Below are positions 7,123-14,643 of a stretch of DNA of 29,317 nt, piece by piece. The notes under the pieces are model-generated. The model made no database searches and was not told the DNA's origin. It worked only from the letters and a program-made list of their open reading frames with translations. Source of the stretch: Firmicutes bacterium CAG:884 (GTDB lineage Bacteria > Bacillota_I > Bacilli_A > RF39 > UBA660); contig HF993342.1 in assembly GCA_000433875.1 (NCBI GenBank), positions 1 through 29,317 on the forward strand, read 5' to 3'. The stretch's first letter is position 1; the number at the start of each line of letters is the position of its first letter. Both the position numbers and the translations under genes were made by a program.

Positions 7123-7779
7123 ATGGAAAGTATATATAATATGACAAAAGATAATAATATATTTTTTGCAAAACGAAAACTAGTCGATAATTTATATAAG
7201 AGTGCGAATCTAGAAGGAATTGCTGTAACATTTGCTGACACGATGGCATTCTTTAACAATGTTAATACAGGAAAAATATCAATTGATGATATGCTAAAAT
7301 TAAAAGGATTAAAAGATGCTTGGGAGTTAGTTTTAAATACAATTAACGAAGAATTAACAATGGACTATATAAAGAAAATTCATTTTCAAATATGCAAAGG
7401 CCAAAATGTTGAACCATTGGGAGATTATCGTGATTGTGGTGTTGGAATAACAGGAACATCTTGGAGACCTAAATTACCAAGCGAATGTAACTACGATAAT
7501 GAATTGGCAGAAATCAAAAAAATAGATAATCCACTCGATAGATGTATAACACTATTTTGCTGGATTCAAAGAAGTCAAATGTTTAAAGACGGAAACAAAA
7601 GAGTCGCGAACCTTGTTGCAAATAAGGAAATGATTAAAAATGGTCAAGGAATTATAGCTGTTCCCGTAGAAAAAATCGGTGAATATTTTACAGTATTAAT
7701 TGATTTTTACGAAACAAATGATTACAAAAAAATAAAACAATGGATTTACGATAATTGTATTGATGGAGTTAACGATTAA
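7123..7779 (+). CDS. Fic-domain protein with Gln in place of the catalytic His
   Basis: Fic proteins usually transfer AMP or related groups to target side chains using the His of HxFx(D/E)GN(G/K)R. The 218-residue protein has the flap region GDYRDCGVGITG (100-111) and the core motif at 152-160, but it reads QMFKDGNKR: the catalytic His is Gln152 (codon CAA, 7576-7578). The N-terminus holds SANLEG (27-32), which fits the inhibitory motif (S/T)xxxE(G/N) placed before the Fic core as in class II proteins. GGAGGG precedes the ATG. No small antitoxin-like gene adjoins it. Either the protein is inactive for AMP transfer or it belongs to a subfamily with changed chemistry; the substitution may be shared by relatives. 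Confidence 0.82.
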   Translation: MESIYNMTKDNNIFFAKRKLVDNLYKSANLEGIAVTFADTMAFFNNVNTGKISIDDMLKLKGLKDAWELVLNTINEELTMDYIKKIHFQICKGQNVEPLGDYRDCGVGITGTSWRPKLPSECNYDNELAEIKKIDNPLDRCITLFCWIQRSQMFKDGNKRVANLVANKEMIKNGQGIIAVPVEKIGEYFTVLIDFYETNDYKKIKQWIYDNCIDGVND

Positions 7780-7808
7780 AAGAGTTAAGTTTAAAACTTA
7801 ACTCTTTT
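7778..7808. terminator. Bidirectional terminator between convergent Fic and phosphoesterase genes
   Basis: Twelve-bp perfect stem AAAAGAGTTAAG/CTTAACTCTTTT with a 7-base loop. T-rich tails run outward on both strands. The Fic stop overlaps its left edge and the stop of the minus-strand gene lies inside the right arm. Confidence 0.85.
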
Positions 7809-8655
7809 TGTTTATTCTATAGAAATTAATTGAAGGATGATTCATAAAACGAAGAGGTAAACTACTCGTACCAAGCCCACTAGATATAAATAGCTCAGTA
7901 TTATTAATCGTATAATGCTCTTCATAATATCTTTTCGCACCATCCGGTAATATAGTCGCACCAATTAAAGGTAACCTAACCTGACCATTATGTGAGTGAC
8001 CAGCTAATATTAAATCAAACCTTTCACTCAAATTATCAATAGTATCCGGTTCGTGAAGTAATAATATCTTATATTTTACATCATTTTCCGCAATATATTT
8101 CTTATATTCTTCTAATTTATCATCAATATTTTTATCATCAAAACAAGAAGATAAACCAGCAATAATAATTGGATCATAATCCTTGTAATATATAAGTTCA
8201 TAAGTATTATCTATATCTTTAAAATCCGAATCCTTTAAAATATCAACATAATAATCATATTTTAAATCATGATTACCACTAATAGCATATTTGCCTAATT
8301 TAGCATTCATTTGCTTTAAATACTTAGTGAGCGTTTCTTTAGAATCAGAAGGCTCGATCTTTTTATCAAGCAAATCACCAGTTAAAACTATAATATCAGG
8401 ATTTATTAAATTAACTCTATCAACTAATTTCCTTAAATCCTTTTTCTTAAAACTTCTATTATAATGAATATCAGAAATATGAACAATCTTTAAACCATCA
8501 AACGAATCAGGAATATTAGAACTTACCATATATTCTTTAACAAATAACCCCTTTGTACCAATAAAAATAGAGTACAAAATAAATAAAACAAATAAAGAAA
8601 CTATAATTAATATAACCCTTAACATTATATGCTTTTTTTCCTTTCTCTTTATCAT
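7798..8655 (-). CDS. Membrane-anchored metallophosphoesterase (YkuE/YaeI-like)
   Basis: A 285-residue calcineurin-like phosphoesterase. Residues ~8-30 form an N-terminal membrane segment, followed by the full set of two-metal motifs: HISDIH, LTGDLLD, SGNHD, LLHEPD and AGHSHNGQ. The last is typical of the YkuE/YaeI group, whose characterised relatives act on lipid-linked substrates at the membrane; the substrate here is unknown. The catalytic domain would face outside if the single segment acts as an uncleaved signal anchor. The start overlaps the stop of the CPBP gene (ATGA), so the two minus-strand genes form one operon. Confidence 0.88.
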   Translation of the reverse strand: MIKRKEKKHIMLRVILIIVSLFVLFILYSIFIGTKGLFVKEYMVSSNIPDSFDGLKIVHISDIHYNRSFKKKDLRKLVDRVNLINPDIIVLTGDLLDKKIEPSDSKETLTKYLKQMNAKLGKYAISGNHDLKYDYYVDILKDSDFKDIDNTYELIYYKDYDPIIIAGLSSCFDDKNIDDKLEEYKKYIAENDVKYKILLLHEPDTIDNLSERFDLILAGHSHNGQVRLPLIGATILPDGAKRYYEEHYTINNTELFISSGLGTSSLPLRFMNHPSINFYRINKKS

Positions 8656-9356
8656 AAAATACCACCAATCATTAATAAAATCTGAAATAAAAGAAGAATA
8701 GTATTATGGAAAAAATGAATTGAAGTAGAAACAAAAATATTATCACTTTTATCATAAGTATAAGCAAGAACAAAACCCGGCATACTATAAGAAAGAATAT
8801 GTAAATATTCAATCATATTTGAAGCCTGACCAATAACATGCATTGAACCAAAAACTAAACCCGAAACAAGTATAAATAAATATTTTTGCGGAACTATTTT
8901 TTTAATACTCTTTCTAAAAACTAATTCTTCCATTAAAGGCGCAGTAAGAGAACAAGAAATGCAAGTATATATAAAATATGGTAGGCTCCTATAAAGCGAT
9001 TCCCTAATTACTTCCTCGTTCTGAGCAATACCTTGAGTAAAAAAAGAAACAAAAACCGATGAAAGAGTCATTAAAACAATCATAATCGGCCAGTATTTTT
9101 TATACTCATTAAAATATGCCTTAAAATTTAACCTAAAATCTTTAAACTCTTTTCTAATTTCCTTATAATAAACAAGTATAATTATAAAAAGCATAAAAAA
9201 CGTAATAAAAAGCAAATATATAACCTGATTTACCTCGCTCCAAGTAGCAGGTTTTATATTCAAATAATTAAGAATAATTAAAACAATATGATTAAATAAA
9301 AAGTAAAAAAGGATTATTCCTAAACCAATTAAAGCATTTTTTTTATAATTTTTCAT
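8652..9356 (-). CDS. CPBP-family intramembrane glutamic protease
   Basis: Predicted membrane protease of the CPBP (CAAX protease and bacteriocin-processing, Abi) family with about seven hydrophobic segments. The motifs are EELVFR (EExxxR), GSMH and HFFHN near the C-terminus, which supply the catalytic Glu pair and the His and Asn residues. The start at 9356 (MKNYKKNALIG, 234 residues) is chosen because GGAG lies 8 bases upstream and the promoter -10 is at 9379-9384; the earlier in-frame ATGs at 9377 and 9398 fall at or upstream of transcription start. The substrate is unknown; relatives process peptides or lipoproteins. Confidence 0.85.
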   Translation of the reverse strand: MKNYKKNALIGLGIILFYFLFNHIVLIILNYLNIKPATWSEVNQVIYLLFITFFMLFIIILVYYKEIRKEFKDFRLNFKAYFNEYKKYWPIMIVLMTLSSVFVSFFTQGIAQNEEVIRESLYRSLPYFIYTCISCSLTAPLMEELVFRKSIKKIVPQKYLFILVSGLVFGSMHVIGQASNMIEYLHILSYSMPGFVLAYTYDKSDNIFVSTSIHFFHNTILLLFQILLMIGGIL

Positions 9357-9378
9357 ATCTTTATCTCCAATCTTCATT

Positions 9379-9387
9379 ATTATATCA
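9379..9387 (-). promoter_or_regulatory. Extended -10 promoter of the CPBP operon
   Basis: On the minus strand TGATATAAT (TGn plus consensus -10) lies at 9387-9379; the -35 area (9402-9407, TTAATT) is weak. The same nonamer is used in the other direction by rimP 50 bases away. Confidence 0.65.
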
Positions 9388-9436
9388 AAAAAAATCAAAA
9401 AAATTAATAAATATAGTTAAAAAAATATAATTATTA

Positions 9437-9445
9437 TGATATAAT
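9437..9445 (+). promoter_or_regulatory. Extended -10 promoter of the rimP-infB operon
   Basis: TGATATAAT at 9437-9445 with a weak -35 (TTAAAA near 9417-9422). The predicted start near 9452 is directly in front of the leader hairpin. Confidence 0.65.
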
Positions 9446-9454
9446 GTAAATGAC

Positions 9455-9476
9455 AAGTGGCAAATAACCACTTTTT
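9455..9476 (+). promoter_or_regulatory. Leader hairpin with U-run before rimP
   Basis: AAGTGG-CAAATAA-CCACTT followed by TTT, beginning only a few bases after the predicted transcription start. It looks like a small intrinsic terminator or a 5' protective hairpin of the long operon mRNA. Which role it plays cannot be told from sequence. Confidence 0.5.
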
Positions 9477-9501
9477 ATAAAATTAATTTGAGGTGAAAAA
9501 A

Positions 9502-9744
9502 GTGGAAGAAAAAATTAGAAATTTAATTGAAAAACCAATAGTTGAAGCTGGATATATTCTTAGTGATGTTAAACTTGAAAAAGAAGGAACAACATTATTT
9601 TTAAGAATATTTATTGATAAAACTGATATAGTAAGTGTTGAAGACTGCGTTAAAGTATCGGAATTAATTAATCCAATATTAGATAAAGAAGATCCAATAG
9701 AAGGAAGTTATATACTTGATGTAAGTTCTATAGAAAGAGGTTAG
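9502..9744 (+). CDS. rimP: Ribosome maturation factor RimP, N-terminal domain only
   Basis: RimP helps assemble the 30S subunit. These 80 residues match its N-terminal alpha/beta domain, from EEKIRNLIEKPIVEAGYIL to the conserved DPIEGSYILDVSS. The chain stops where other RimPs continue with PGAERPL and a ~70-residue SH3-like C-terminal domain; here it reads IERG-stop, and nusA starts 2 bases later. No remnant of the second domain is visible in any frame because no space is left. The GTG at 9502 is chosen since GAGGTG (9490-9495) sits six bases upstream; the in-frame GTG at 9493 is part of that ribosome binding site. First gene of the nusA-infB operon. Confidence 0.85.
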   Translation: MEEKIRNLIEKPIVEAGYILSDVKLEKEGTTLFLRIFIDKTDIVSVEDCVKVSELINPILDKEDPIEGSYILDVSSIERG

Positions 9745-9746
9745 TT

Positions 9747-10835
9747 ATGGAAGCAAAAGATTTTAAAAAAGCTGTTGAATTAGTAGTTAAAGAAAAAGGT
9801 ATTAGTGAAGATGTAATATATGATGCAATGGAATTAGCATTAACAGCAGCATATAAGAAAAATTATAATTCTCTATCAAACGTAAGAGTAGACATTAACC
9901 GTGAAACAGGTGACATTAAAGTTTACTCATTCAAAACAGTTAGAAGAGAAGATGAAGTAGATGAAGAAGGAAACTTAATATTTAACCCAGATGTTGATTT
10001 AACATTAGAAGAAGCAAGACTTATTGTACCAAACATTGAATACGGCGAAACTATCGAAGAAGAAGTAACACCACACGACTTTGGCCGTGTAGCAGCTGCA
10101 ACAGCCAAACAAGTTGTTATTCAAAAAATAAGAGAAGCAGAAAGAAATGTTATAATAGAAACATTTGCTGATAAAAAAGATGAAATGATGACAGGAATCG
10201 CAAATATGGAAGATGAAAATAATTATTATATTGACTTTGGCAAAGCCCAAGGCATTCTTCCAAAAAGCGAATGCATTCCAGGCGAGAAAATAAAAATGGG
10301 AAGTAACATAAAAGTTTATGTAACAAAAGTTGAAAACAATAATAAAGGACCATTAATTTTATTATCTCGTAATCATTATGGATTTGTAAAAAGACTATTT
10401 GAATTAGAAATCCCAGAAATTAATGAAGGAATTATCCTTATTTACAGTGTAGCAAGAGAACCAGGCCTTAGAACAAAAATTGCGGTTTACAGTGAAAACC
10501 CTAAAGTTGACCCAGTAGGATCTTGCATTGGTGAAAAAGGATCAAGAATTAATCGTATAATTGAAGAATTAAACGGTGAAAAAATCGATGTAATAGCATA
10601 TCAAAGTGACGCAAGTGAGTTTATTAAAAACGCACTTAGTCCAGCTAAAGATGTAAGTGTTTTTGTGACCGATGAAAAGAAAAAAGAAGCAATGGTAATT
10701 GTTGATGAAAACAATTTATCACTAGCAATCGGAAAAAGAGGCATTAACATTAAATTAGCATCTAAACTAACAAAATATCATCTAGATATAAAAACAAAAG
10801 AAGATGCCAAAAAAATGGGAATTAATTTAATTTAG
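9747..10835 (+). CDS. nusA: Transcription termination/antitermination factor NusA
   Basis: RNA polymerase-binding factor controlling pausing, termination and antitermination. The 362 residues contain the N-terminal RNAP-binding domain (to ~130), an S1 domain (~135-200; MEDENNYYIDFGKAQGILPK), KH1 with DPVGSCIGEKGSRI and KH2 with NLSLAIGKRGINIKLA. It lacks the acidic C-terminal repeats of proteobacterial NusA, as normal for Bacillota. AGAGG precedes the ATG. Its place after rimP and before rnpM follows the common bacterial order. Confidence 0.97.
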   Translation: MEAKDFKKAVELVVKEKGISEDVIYDAMELALTAAYKKNYNSLSNVRVDINRETGDIKVYSFKTVRREDEVDEEGNLIFNPDVDLTLEEARLIVPNIEYGETIEEEVTPHDFGRVAAATAKQVVIQKIREAERNVIIETFADKKDEMMTGIANMEDENNYYIDFGKAQGILPKSECIPGEKIKMGSNIKVYVTKVENNNKGPLILLSRNHYGFVKRLFELEIPEINEGIILIYSVAREPGLRTKIAVYSENPKVDPVGSCIGEKGSRINRIIEELNGEKIDVIAYQSDASEFIKNALSPAKDVSVFVTDEKKKEAMVIVDENNLSLAIGKRGINIKLASKLTKYHLDIKTKEDAKKMGINLI

Positions 10836-10843
10836 GAGTTTTT

Positions 10844-11227
10844 ATGAATACAGTACTTTGTCAATTAATAAGAATATATGAACCCAGAAATATAGATTGG
10901 ATGGGTTATAAAATAACAAAAAGCAATCCATATACCTATCACCACATTGTTGAAAGAAGATATGGCGGTAAATTAACAATAGAAAACGGAGCAATCTTAT
11001 CAAGAAAAGCTCACGACCATTTAAACTATTTAGAAGTCTATGTACCTGAAGCATATGATGATTGGCAAAGGTTCTTTAGATATATAAACGCTAAAGGAAC
11101 CCCTTTAACAAAAGAAGATTATGAAATAATAAAACTTATAACTTATTATGAAACAAAGTACAAAGTAAGAAGAACACCAAGAAAATTAGAAGGTTATAAA
11201 CAAAAGAAGAAGGTAAAGAAAAGATGA
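10844..11227 (+). CDS. Small HNH-like protein of unknown role in the nusA operon
   Basis: Not a standard member of this operon. The 127 residues contain a compact HNH-like pattern: His33-His34 in YTYHHIVERRYGG, Asn48 in ENGAILS and His57 in KAHDHLN, as in small HNH nuclease folds, but without zinc-binding CxxC pairs. The last 20 residues are very basic (RRTPRKLEGYKQKKKVKKR) and could bind nucleic acid. AGGAG precedes the ATG, and the stop overlaps the rnpM start (ATGA), so it is an integrated operon member. It could be a nuclease, a degenerate nucleic-acid-binding protein or an RNA-processing factor. The HNH reading is by pattern only. Confidence 0.6.
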   Translation: MNTVLCQLIRIYEPRNIDWMGYKITKSNPYTYHHIVERRYGGKLTIENGAILSRKAHDHLNYLEVYVPEAYDDWQRFFRYINAKGTPLTKEDYEIIKLITYYETKYKVRRTPRKLEGYKQKKKVKKR

Positions 11228-11481
11228 AAGTAAAAAAGATACCAGAAAGAACGTGTATAGTAACACACGAAAAGTGTCCTAAAAAAGATTTGCTTAGAAT
11301 CGTAAGATGTCCCGATGGTGTTGTTAGGGTTGATTTAACAGGTAAAATGAATGGAAGAGGCGCTTACGTAAAAAAAGATGCAAGTGTTATAGAAAAAGCT
11401 AAGCAAACAAAAATATTAGAAAAACACTTAGAAGTAGCTATCGATGATAGCGTTTATGAAGAAGCAAAAGAGGTTTTATGA
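11224..11481 (+). CDS. rnpM: YlxR-family RNA-binding protein (RnpM)
   Basis: An 85-residue YlxR/DUF448 protein, a family reported to bind RNase P RNA and modulate RNase P. The signature is RTCIVTHEKCPKKDLLRIVR near the N-terminus and MNGRGAYV near residue 45. It is normally encoded between nusA and infB, as here, though an HNH-like gene precedes it and a dCMP deaminase follows in the slot often held by the L7Ae-like ylxQ. ATGA overlaps occur on both sides. Confidence 0.92.
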   Translation: MKVKKIPERTCIVTHEKCPKKDLLRIVRCPDGVVRVDLTGKMNGRGAYVKKDASVIEKAKQTKILEKHLEVAIDDSVYEEAKEVL

Positions 11482-11954
11482 AAAGAAAAGATTATATATC
11501 GTGGGATGAATATTTTATGGGTGTTGCATACCTTGCATCAATGCGTAGTAAAGATCCATCAACAACCGTTGGAGCTTGTATTGTAAATGAAGACAATAAA
11601 ATAATATCAACAGGATATAATGGAAGCCCAACTGGCTATAATGATGACACAATGCCTTGGGAAAGAGAAGGAAACTTTACAAACACCAAATATGCCTATG
11701 TATGCCACGCTGAATTAAATGCAATCCTTAATTCACCAAGTATAGTAAAAGGATGTAAAGTTTATGTTACATTATTTCCTTGTAATGAATGCGCCAAAGC
11801 AATCGTTCAAGCCGGAATAAAAGAAATTATCTATATGGATGATAAATATAAAGATACTGACTCAATAAAAGTATCAAAAAATATTTTAGATACTTGTTCA
11901 GTAAAGTATAGAAAATATGAACCCAAAAATAAAAAAATCGAAATAGAACTTTAG
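11478..11954 (+). CDS. comEB: Deoxycytidylate (dCMP) deaminase, ComEB-like
   Basis: Zinc-dependent deaminase converting dCMP to dUMP for thymidylate supply. The 158 residues carry the zinc and catalytic motifs CHAELNAI and PCNEC, plus the dCMP-deaminase features SKDPSTTVGACIV and GYNGSPTGYND with WERE. The start overlaps the rnpM stop (ATGA). No competence genes adjoin it; it sits within the translation operon just before infB, in place of ylxQ. Confidence 0.93.
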   Translation: MKRKDYISWDEYFMGVAYLASMRSKDPSTTVGACIVNEDNKIISTGYNGSPTGYNDDTMPWEREGNFTNTKYAYVCHAELNAILNSPSIVKGCKVYVTLFPCNECAKAIVQAGIKEIIYMDDKYKDTDSIKVSKNILDTCSVKYRKYEPKNKKIEIEL

Positions 11955-11970
11955 GAAAGGAGTGATTATT

Positions 11971-14055
11971 ATGATGACTGTCTTAGAATATGCATTAGAT
12001 ATGAATAAAACAGTAGATGAAGTAATAAGAAAATGTAAGGAGTTTGGTATTTCTGTAAACTCAGAAGATGATTATTTGGATGATGAAGCCATAACAGAAT
12101 TAGACGCATGTTTTCAAAATGAAGATTTAGAAGAATTAGAAGACCGTGCCGAAGAAATGGCTGAACAAACAAAAATAAATGTTGATAATACCGTTAAAAA
12201 AGAAAAACTAAAAAAACAAAAAGAAGTACCAAATAAAAAAGAGTTCTTAAATAAGAAAAAAGAAATGTATAAAAATAAAAACAAGTTAATGACTAACAAA
12301 GGAACTAATGATAAAGTTGTATTATATAAGGAAAATATGACAATTAGTGAATTAGCTGGTGAAATTGGTGTAAACGGAGCTGAACTTGTTAAAAAACTTT
12401 TCAATTTAGGAATGATGGCAACTCTTAATAACAGTATTAGTTTTGAAAATGCTGAAATACTAGTTTTAGACTATAATAAGGAACTTAAAAGAGCTGAAGC
12501 ACAAGATGTTAGTAATTTTGAAGAATATGAAATTATTGATGATGAAAAAGATATGGTCAAAAGAGCGCCTGTTGTAACTATTATGGGACATGTCGATCAC
12601 GGTAAAACAACCCTTTTAGATACAATAAGAAAGACAAATGTTGCACTAGGTGAAGCTGGAGGAATAACACAAAATATTTCAGCTTACCAAGTAAAATATA
12701 AAGATGAATATATAACATTTATAGATACACCAGGTCACGCAGCCTTTACAGAAATGCGATCAAGAGGCGCTAAAATAACTGATATCGTTATCATTATTGT
12801 AGCAGCTGATGATGGTGTAATGCCACAAACAAAAGAAGCAATTGACCACGCTAAAGCATCAGGTGTTCCAATAATTGTTGCAATTAATAAAATAGATAAA
12901 CCAGGAGCAAATCCAGATAGAGTAATGCAAGAATTAGCAGAATATGGTTTAACACCAGATATTTGGGGTGGAGATACATTATATAACAAAATCTCTGCTA
13001 AAACTGGAACAGGAATTGAAGAATTACTTGATAATATCTTATTAGTTGCTGAAATGGAAGAATATAAAGCAAACCCAAATAGATACGCAATCGGATCAGT
13101 TATTGAATCAAGACTAGATAAACACTTAGGTCCTGTCGTAACCGTTTTAATCCAAAACGGAACCCTTAGAATCGGCGATCCAATTGTTGTTGGTACATCA
13201 TTTGGAAAAGTAAGAAGCCTTAAAAATGATATGGGAAATGAAATTGTTTCGGCAATGCCAAGTACACCAGTTGAAATAACAGGAATTAATGAAGTCCCAT
13301 CAGCTGGCGATAAGTTTATGGCCTTTGAAACAGAAAAAGAAGCAAAACAAGTAAGTGAAAAAAGAAAAGAAGCTCAAAGATTAAATGCAAGCCGAGGATC
13401 AAAAGCAGTTACATTAGATGACTTATTCTCGCGCGTTCAAGAAGGTGTAAAAGAAGTTAATGTAATTATTAAAGCAGATGTAAATGGTTCAGCAGAAGCT
13501 GTAAAGAACTCTCTTGAAAAAATTGAAGTTGAAAACGTTAAAGTAAGAGTAATCAGAAGTTCAGTAGGCGCAATTACTGAAAGCGATATCGTTTTAGCAA
13601 AAGCATCAAGTGCTATAATCGTAGGCTTTAATGTAAGACCAAGCAATCAAATTAAAGATTATGCTAAAGAACAAGGTGTAGAAATAAGACTTTACGATAT
13701 TATATATAAAGCAGTAGAAGAAATGACTGATGCCTTAAAAGGAATGCTAGAACCAGTTTATGAAGAAAAAATAATTGGTGAAGCAACTGTAAAACAATTA
13801 TTCAAATTCTCTAAAATAGGAACAATTGCAGGATCATATATAAGTGAAGGTATTGTTAAAAAGGATGCCAAAGCAAGATTAATAAGAGATGGTGTTGTTA
13901 TTTATAATGGTGAAATCGGTTCATTACAAAGAGAAAAAGATGCAGTTAAAGAAGTAAAAAAAGGACTTGAATGCGGAATTACATTAAATAACTATAATGA
14001 TATTAAAGTAGGCGATGTAATTGAAGCATATGAAATGGTAGAGGTAAAAAGATGA
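11971..14055 (+). CDS. infB: Translation initiation factor IF-2
   Basis: GTPase that places initiator tRNA on the 30S subunit. The 694 residues hold a short Lys-rich N-terminal region, an IF2_N domain (about 120-170, TISELAGEIGVNGAELVKKL), the G domain with GHVDHGKT (206-213), DTPGH and NKID, and then domains II-IV. The ATG at 11971 is chosen because AAGGAG lies 8 bases upstream. The ATG at 11974 is an equal alternative; the GTG at 11962 overlaps the ribosome binding site. It is ATGA-coupled to rbfA. Confidence 0.97.
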   Translation: MMTVLEYALDMNKTVDEVIRKCKEFGISVNSEDDYLDDEAITELDACFQNEDLEELEDRAEEMAEQTKINVDNTVKKEKLKKQKEVPNKKEFLNKKKEMYKNKNKLMTNKGTNDKVVLYKENMTISELAGEIGVNGAELVKKLFNLGMMATLNNSISFENAEILVLDYNKELKRAEAQDVSNFEEYEIIDDEKDMVKRAPVVTIMGHVDHGKTTLLDTIRKTNVALGEAGGITQNISAYQVKYKDEYITFIDTPGHAAFTEMRSRGAKITDIVIIIVAADDGVMPQTKEAIDHAKASGVPIIVAINKIDKPGANPDRVMQELAEYGLTPDIWGGDTLYNKISAKTGTGIEELLDNILLVAEMEEYKANPNRYAIGSVIESRLDKHLGPVVTVLIQNGTLRIGDPIVVGTSFGKVRSLKNDMGNEIVSAMPSTPVEITGINEVPSAGDKFMAFETEKEAKQVSEKRKEAQRLNASRGSKAVTLDDLFSRVQEGVKEVNVIIKADVNGSAEAVKNSLEKIEVENVKVRVIRSSVGAITESDIVLAKASSAIIVGFNVRPSNQIKDYAKEQGVEIRLYDIIYKAVEEMTDALKGMLEPVYEEKIIGEATVKQLFKFSKIGTIAGSYISEGIVKKDAKARLIRDGVVIYNGEIGSLQREKDAVKEVKKGLECGITLNNYNDIKVGDVIEAYEMVEVKR

Positions 14056-14393
14056 GTATTAAGATAGAAAGAATTGAAAGTGCAATGGTAAAAGAAATAT
14101 CTTATTTGCTTGCAACAGAAATTAAAGATCCCGACATTCGTTTTGTTACTGTAACGGCAGCTAAAGTAACTAATGATTTATCATTTGCAAAAATATATGT
14201 AACTGTATTTGATGAAGAAAAAAAAGAATCAACGTTAAAAGCCCTTAATAGCGCTTCTGGCTTTTTAAGAACTAAACTATGTGATCGAATTGATATAAGA
14301 CATATGCCAGAATTAGAGTTTGTATATGATGAATCAATAGCATATGGTAAGAAAATCGAAAATATAATTGAAAAAATACATGAAGAAAATTGA
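14052..14393 (+). CDS. rbfA: Ribosome-binding factor A
   Basis: 30S maturation factor with a KH-like fold. The 113 residues show the family pattern: an N-terminal helix (KIERIESAMVKEISYLLA), EIKDPDIRFVTVTAAKVTNDLSFAKIYV and the C-terminal IRHMPELEFVYDES. It ends the rimP-infB operon. Its TGA stop lies inside the -35 hexamer of the following T-box promoter. Confidence 0.95.
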   Translation: MSIKIERIESAMVKEISYLLATEIKDPDIRFVTVTAAKVTNDLSFAKIYVTVFDEEKKESTLKALNSASGFLRTKLCDRIDIRHMPELEFVYDESIAYGKKIENIIEKIHEEN

Positions 14394-14418
14394 CAAAAAC
14401 AAAATATATTGATAATAT
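14390..14418 (+). promoter_or_regulatory. Promoter of the T-box/deoC-tyrS transcript
   Basis: TTGACA (14390-14395) contains the rbfA stop codon. A 17-bp spacer ending in TGA leads to TAATAT (14413-14418). A good sigma-A promoter with an extended -10. Confidence 0.75.
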
Positions 14419-14435
14419 ATATATAGTTTAATTGT

Positions 14436-14626
14436 GATGGAAAAAAAGTAGTTTTATTAATGGAAATCAGAAAATTAGTGCACAGCTGAAAACTAATCAG
14501 ATTTAATAAAATGAATTACTTTTCTTGAATTGAAATCGTTAATCGCGTTAAGATAATGAGGTAATAAACATTACAAAATAAGGTGGTACCGCGAATGATC
14601 GCCCTTATAATTTGTAATGTTTTTAT
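14436..14626 (+). promoter_or_regulatory. T-box leader, tyrosine specifier (UAC)
   Basis: The T-box AAGGTGGTACCGCG lies at 14580-14593, with the UGGU tRNA-acceptor-binding bulge. Stem I pairs TTTTATTAA with TTAATAAAA; the internal loop has the AGTA (14447-14450) and GAA (14513-14515) loop-E strands. The specifier codon TAC (14517-14519) comes just before the lower stem. The terminator pairs AAACATTAC with GTAATGTTT (to ~14623) and is followed by a T-run; the antiterminator is the alternative with the T-box. The final U of UGGU fits an A73 tRNA such as tRNA-Tyr. A one-base shift would read UUA (Leu), but tyrS is the only synthetase gene downstream. Confidence 0.93.
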
Positions 14627-14643
14627 ATTTAAGGAGGAAATTT

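Noticed and set aside
7123..7779. Fic-antitoxin (Doc-like) toxin-antitoxin pair
   Set aside because: No small partner gene on either side; the protein carries its own inhibitory motif and lacks the catalytic His.
11478..11954. Competence operon because of ComEB similarity
   Set aside because: No comEA or comEC around; the gene is simply a dCMP deaminase in the infB operon.
14513..14520. Leucine (UUA) specifier in the T-box
   Set aside because: It needs a one-base shift in the specifier loop, and the only synthetase gene downstream is tyrS, which fits UAC.
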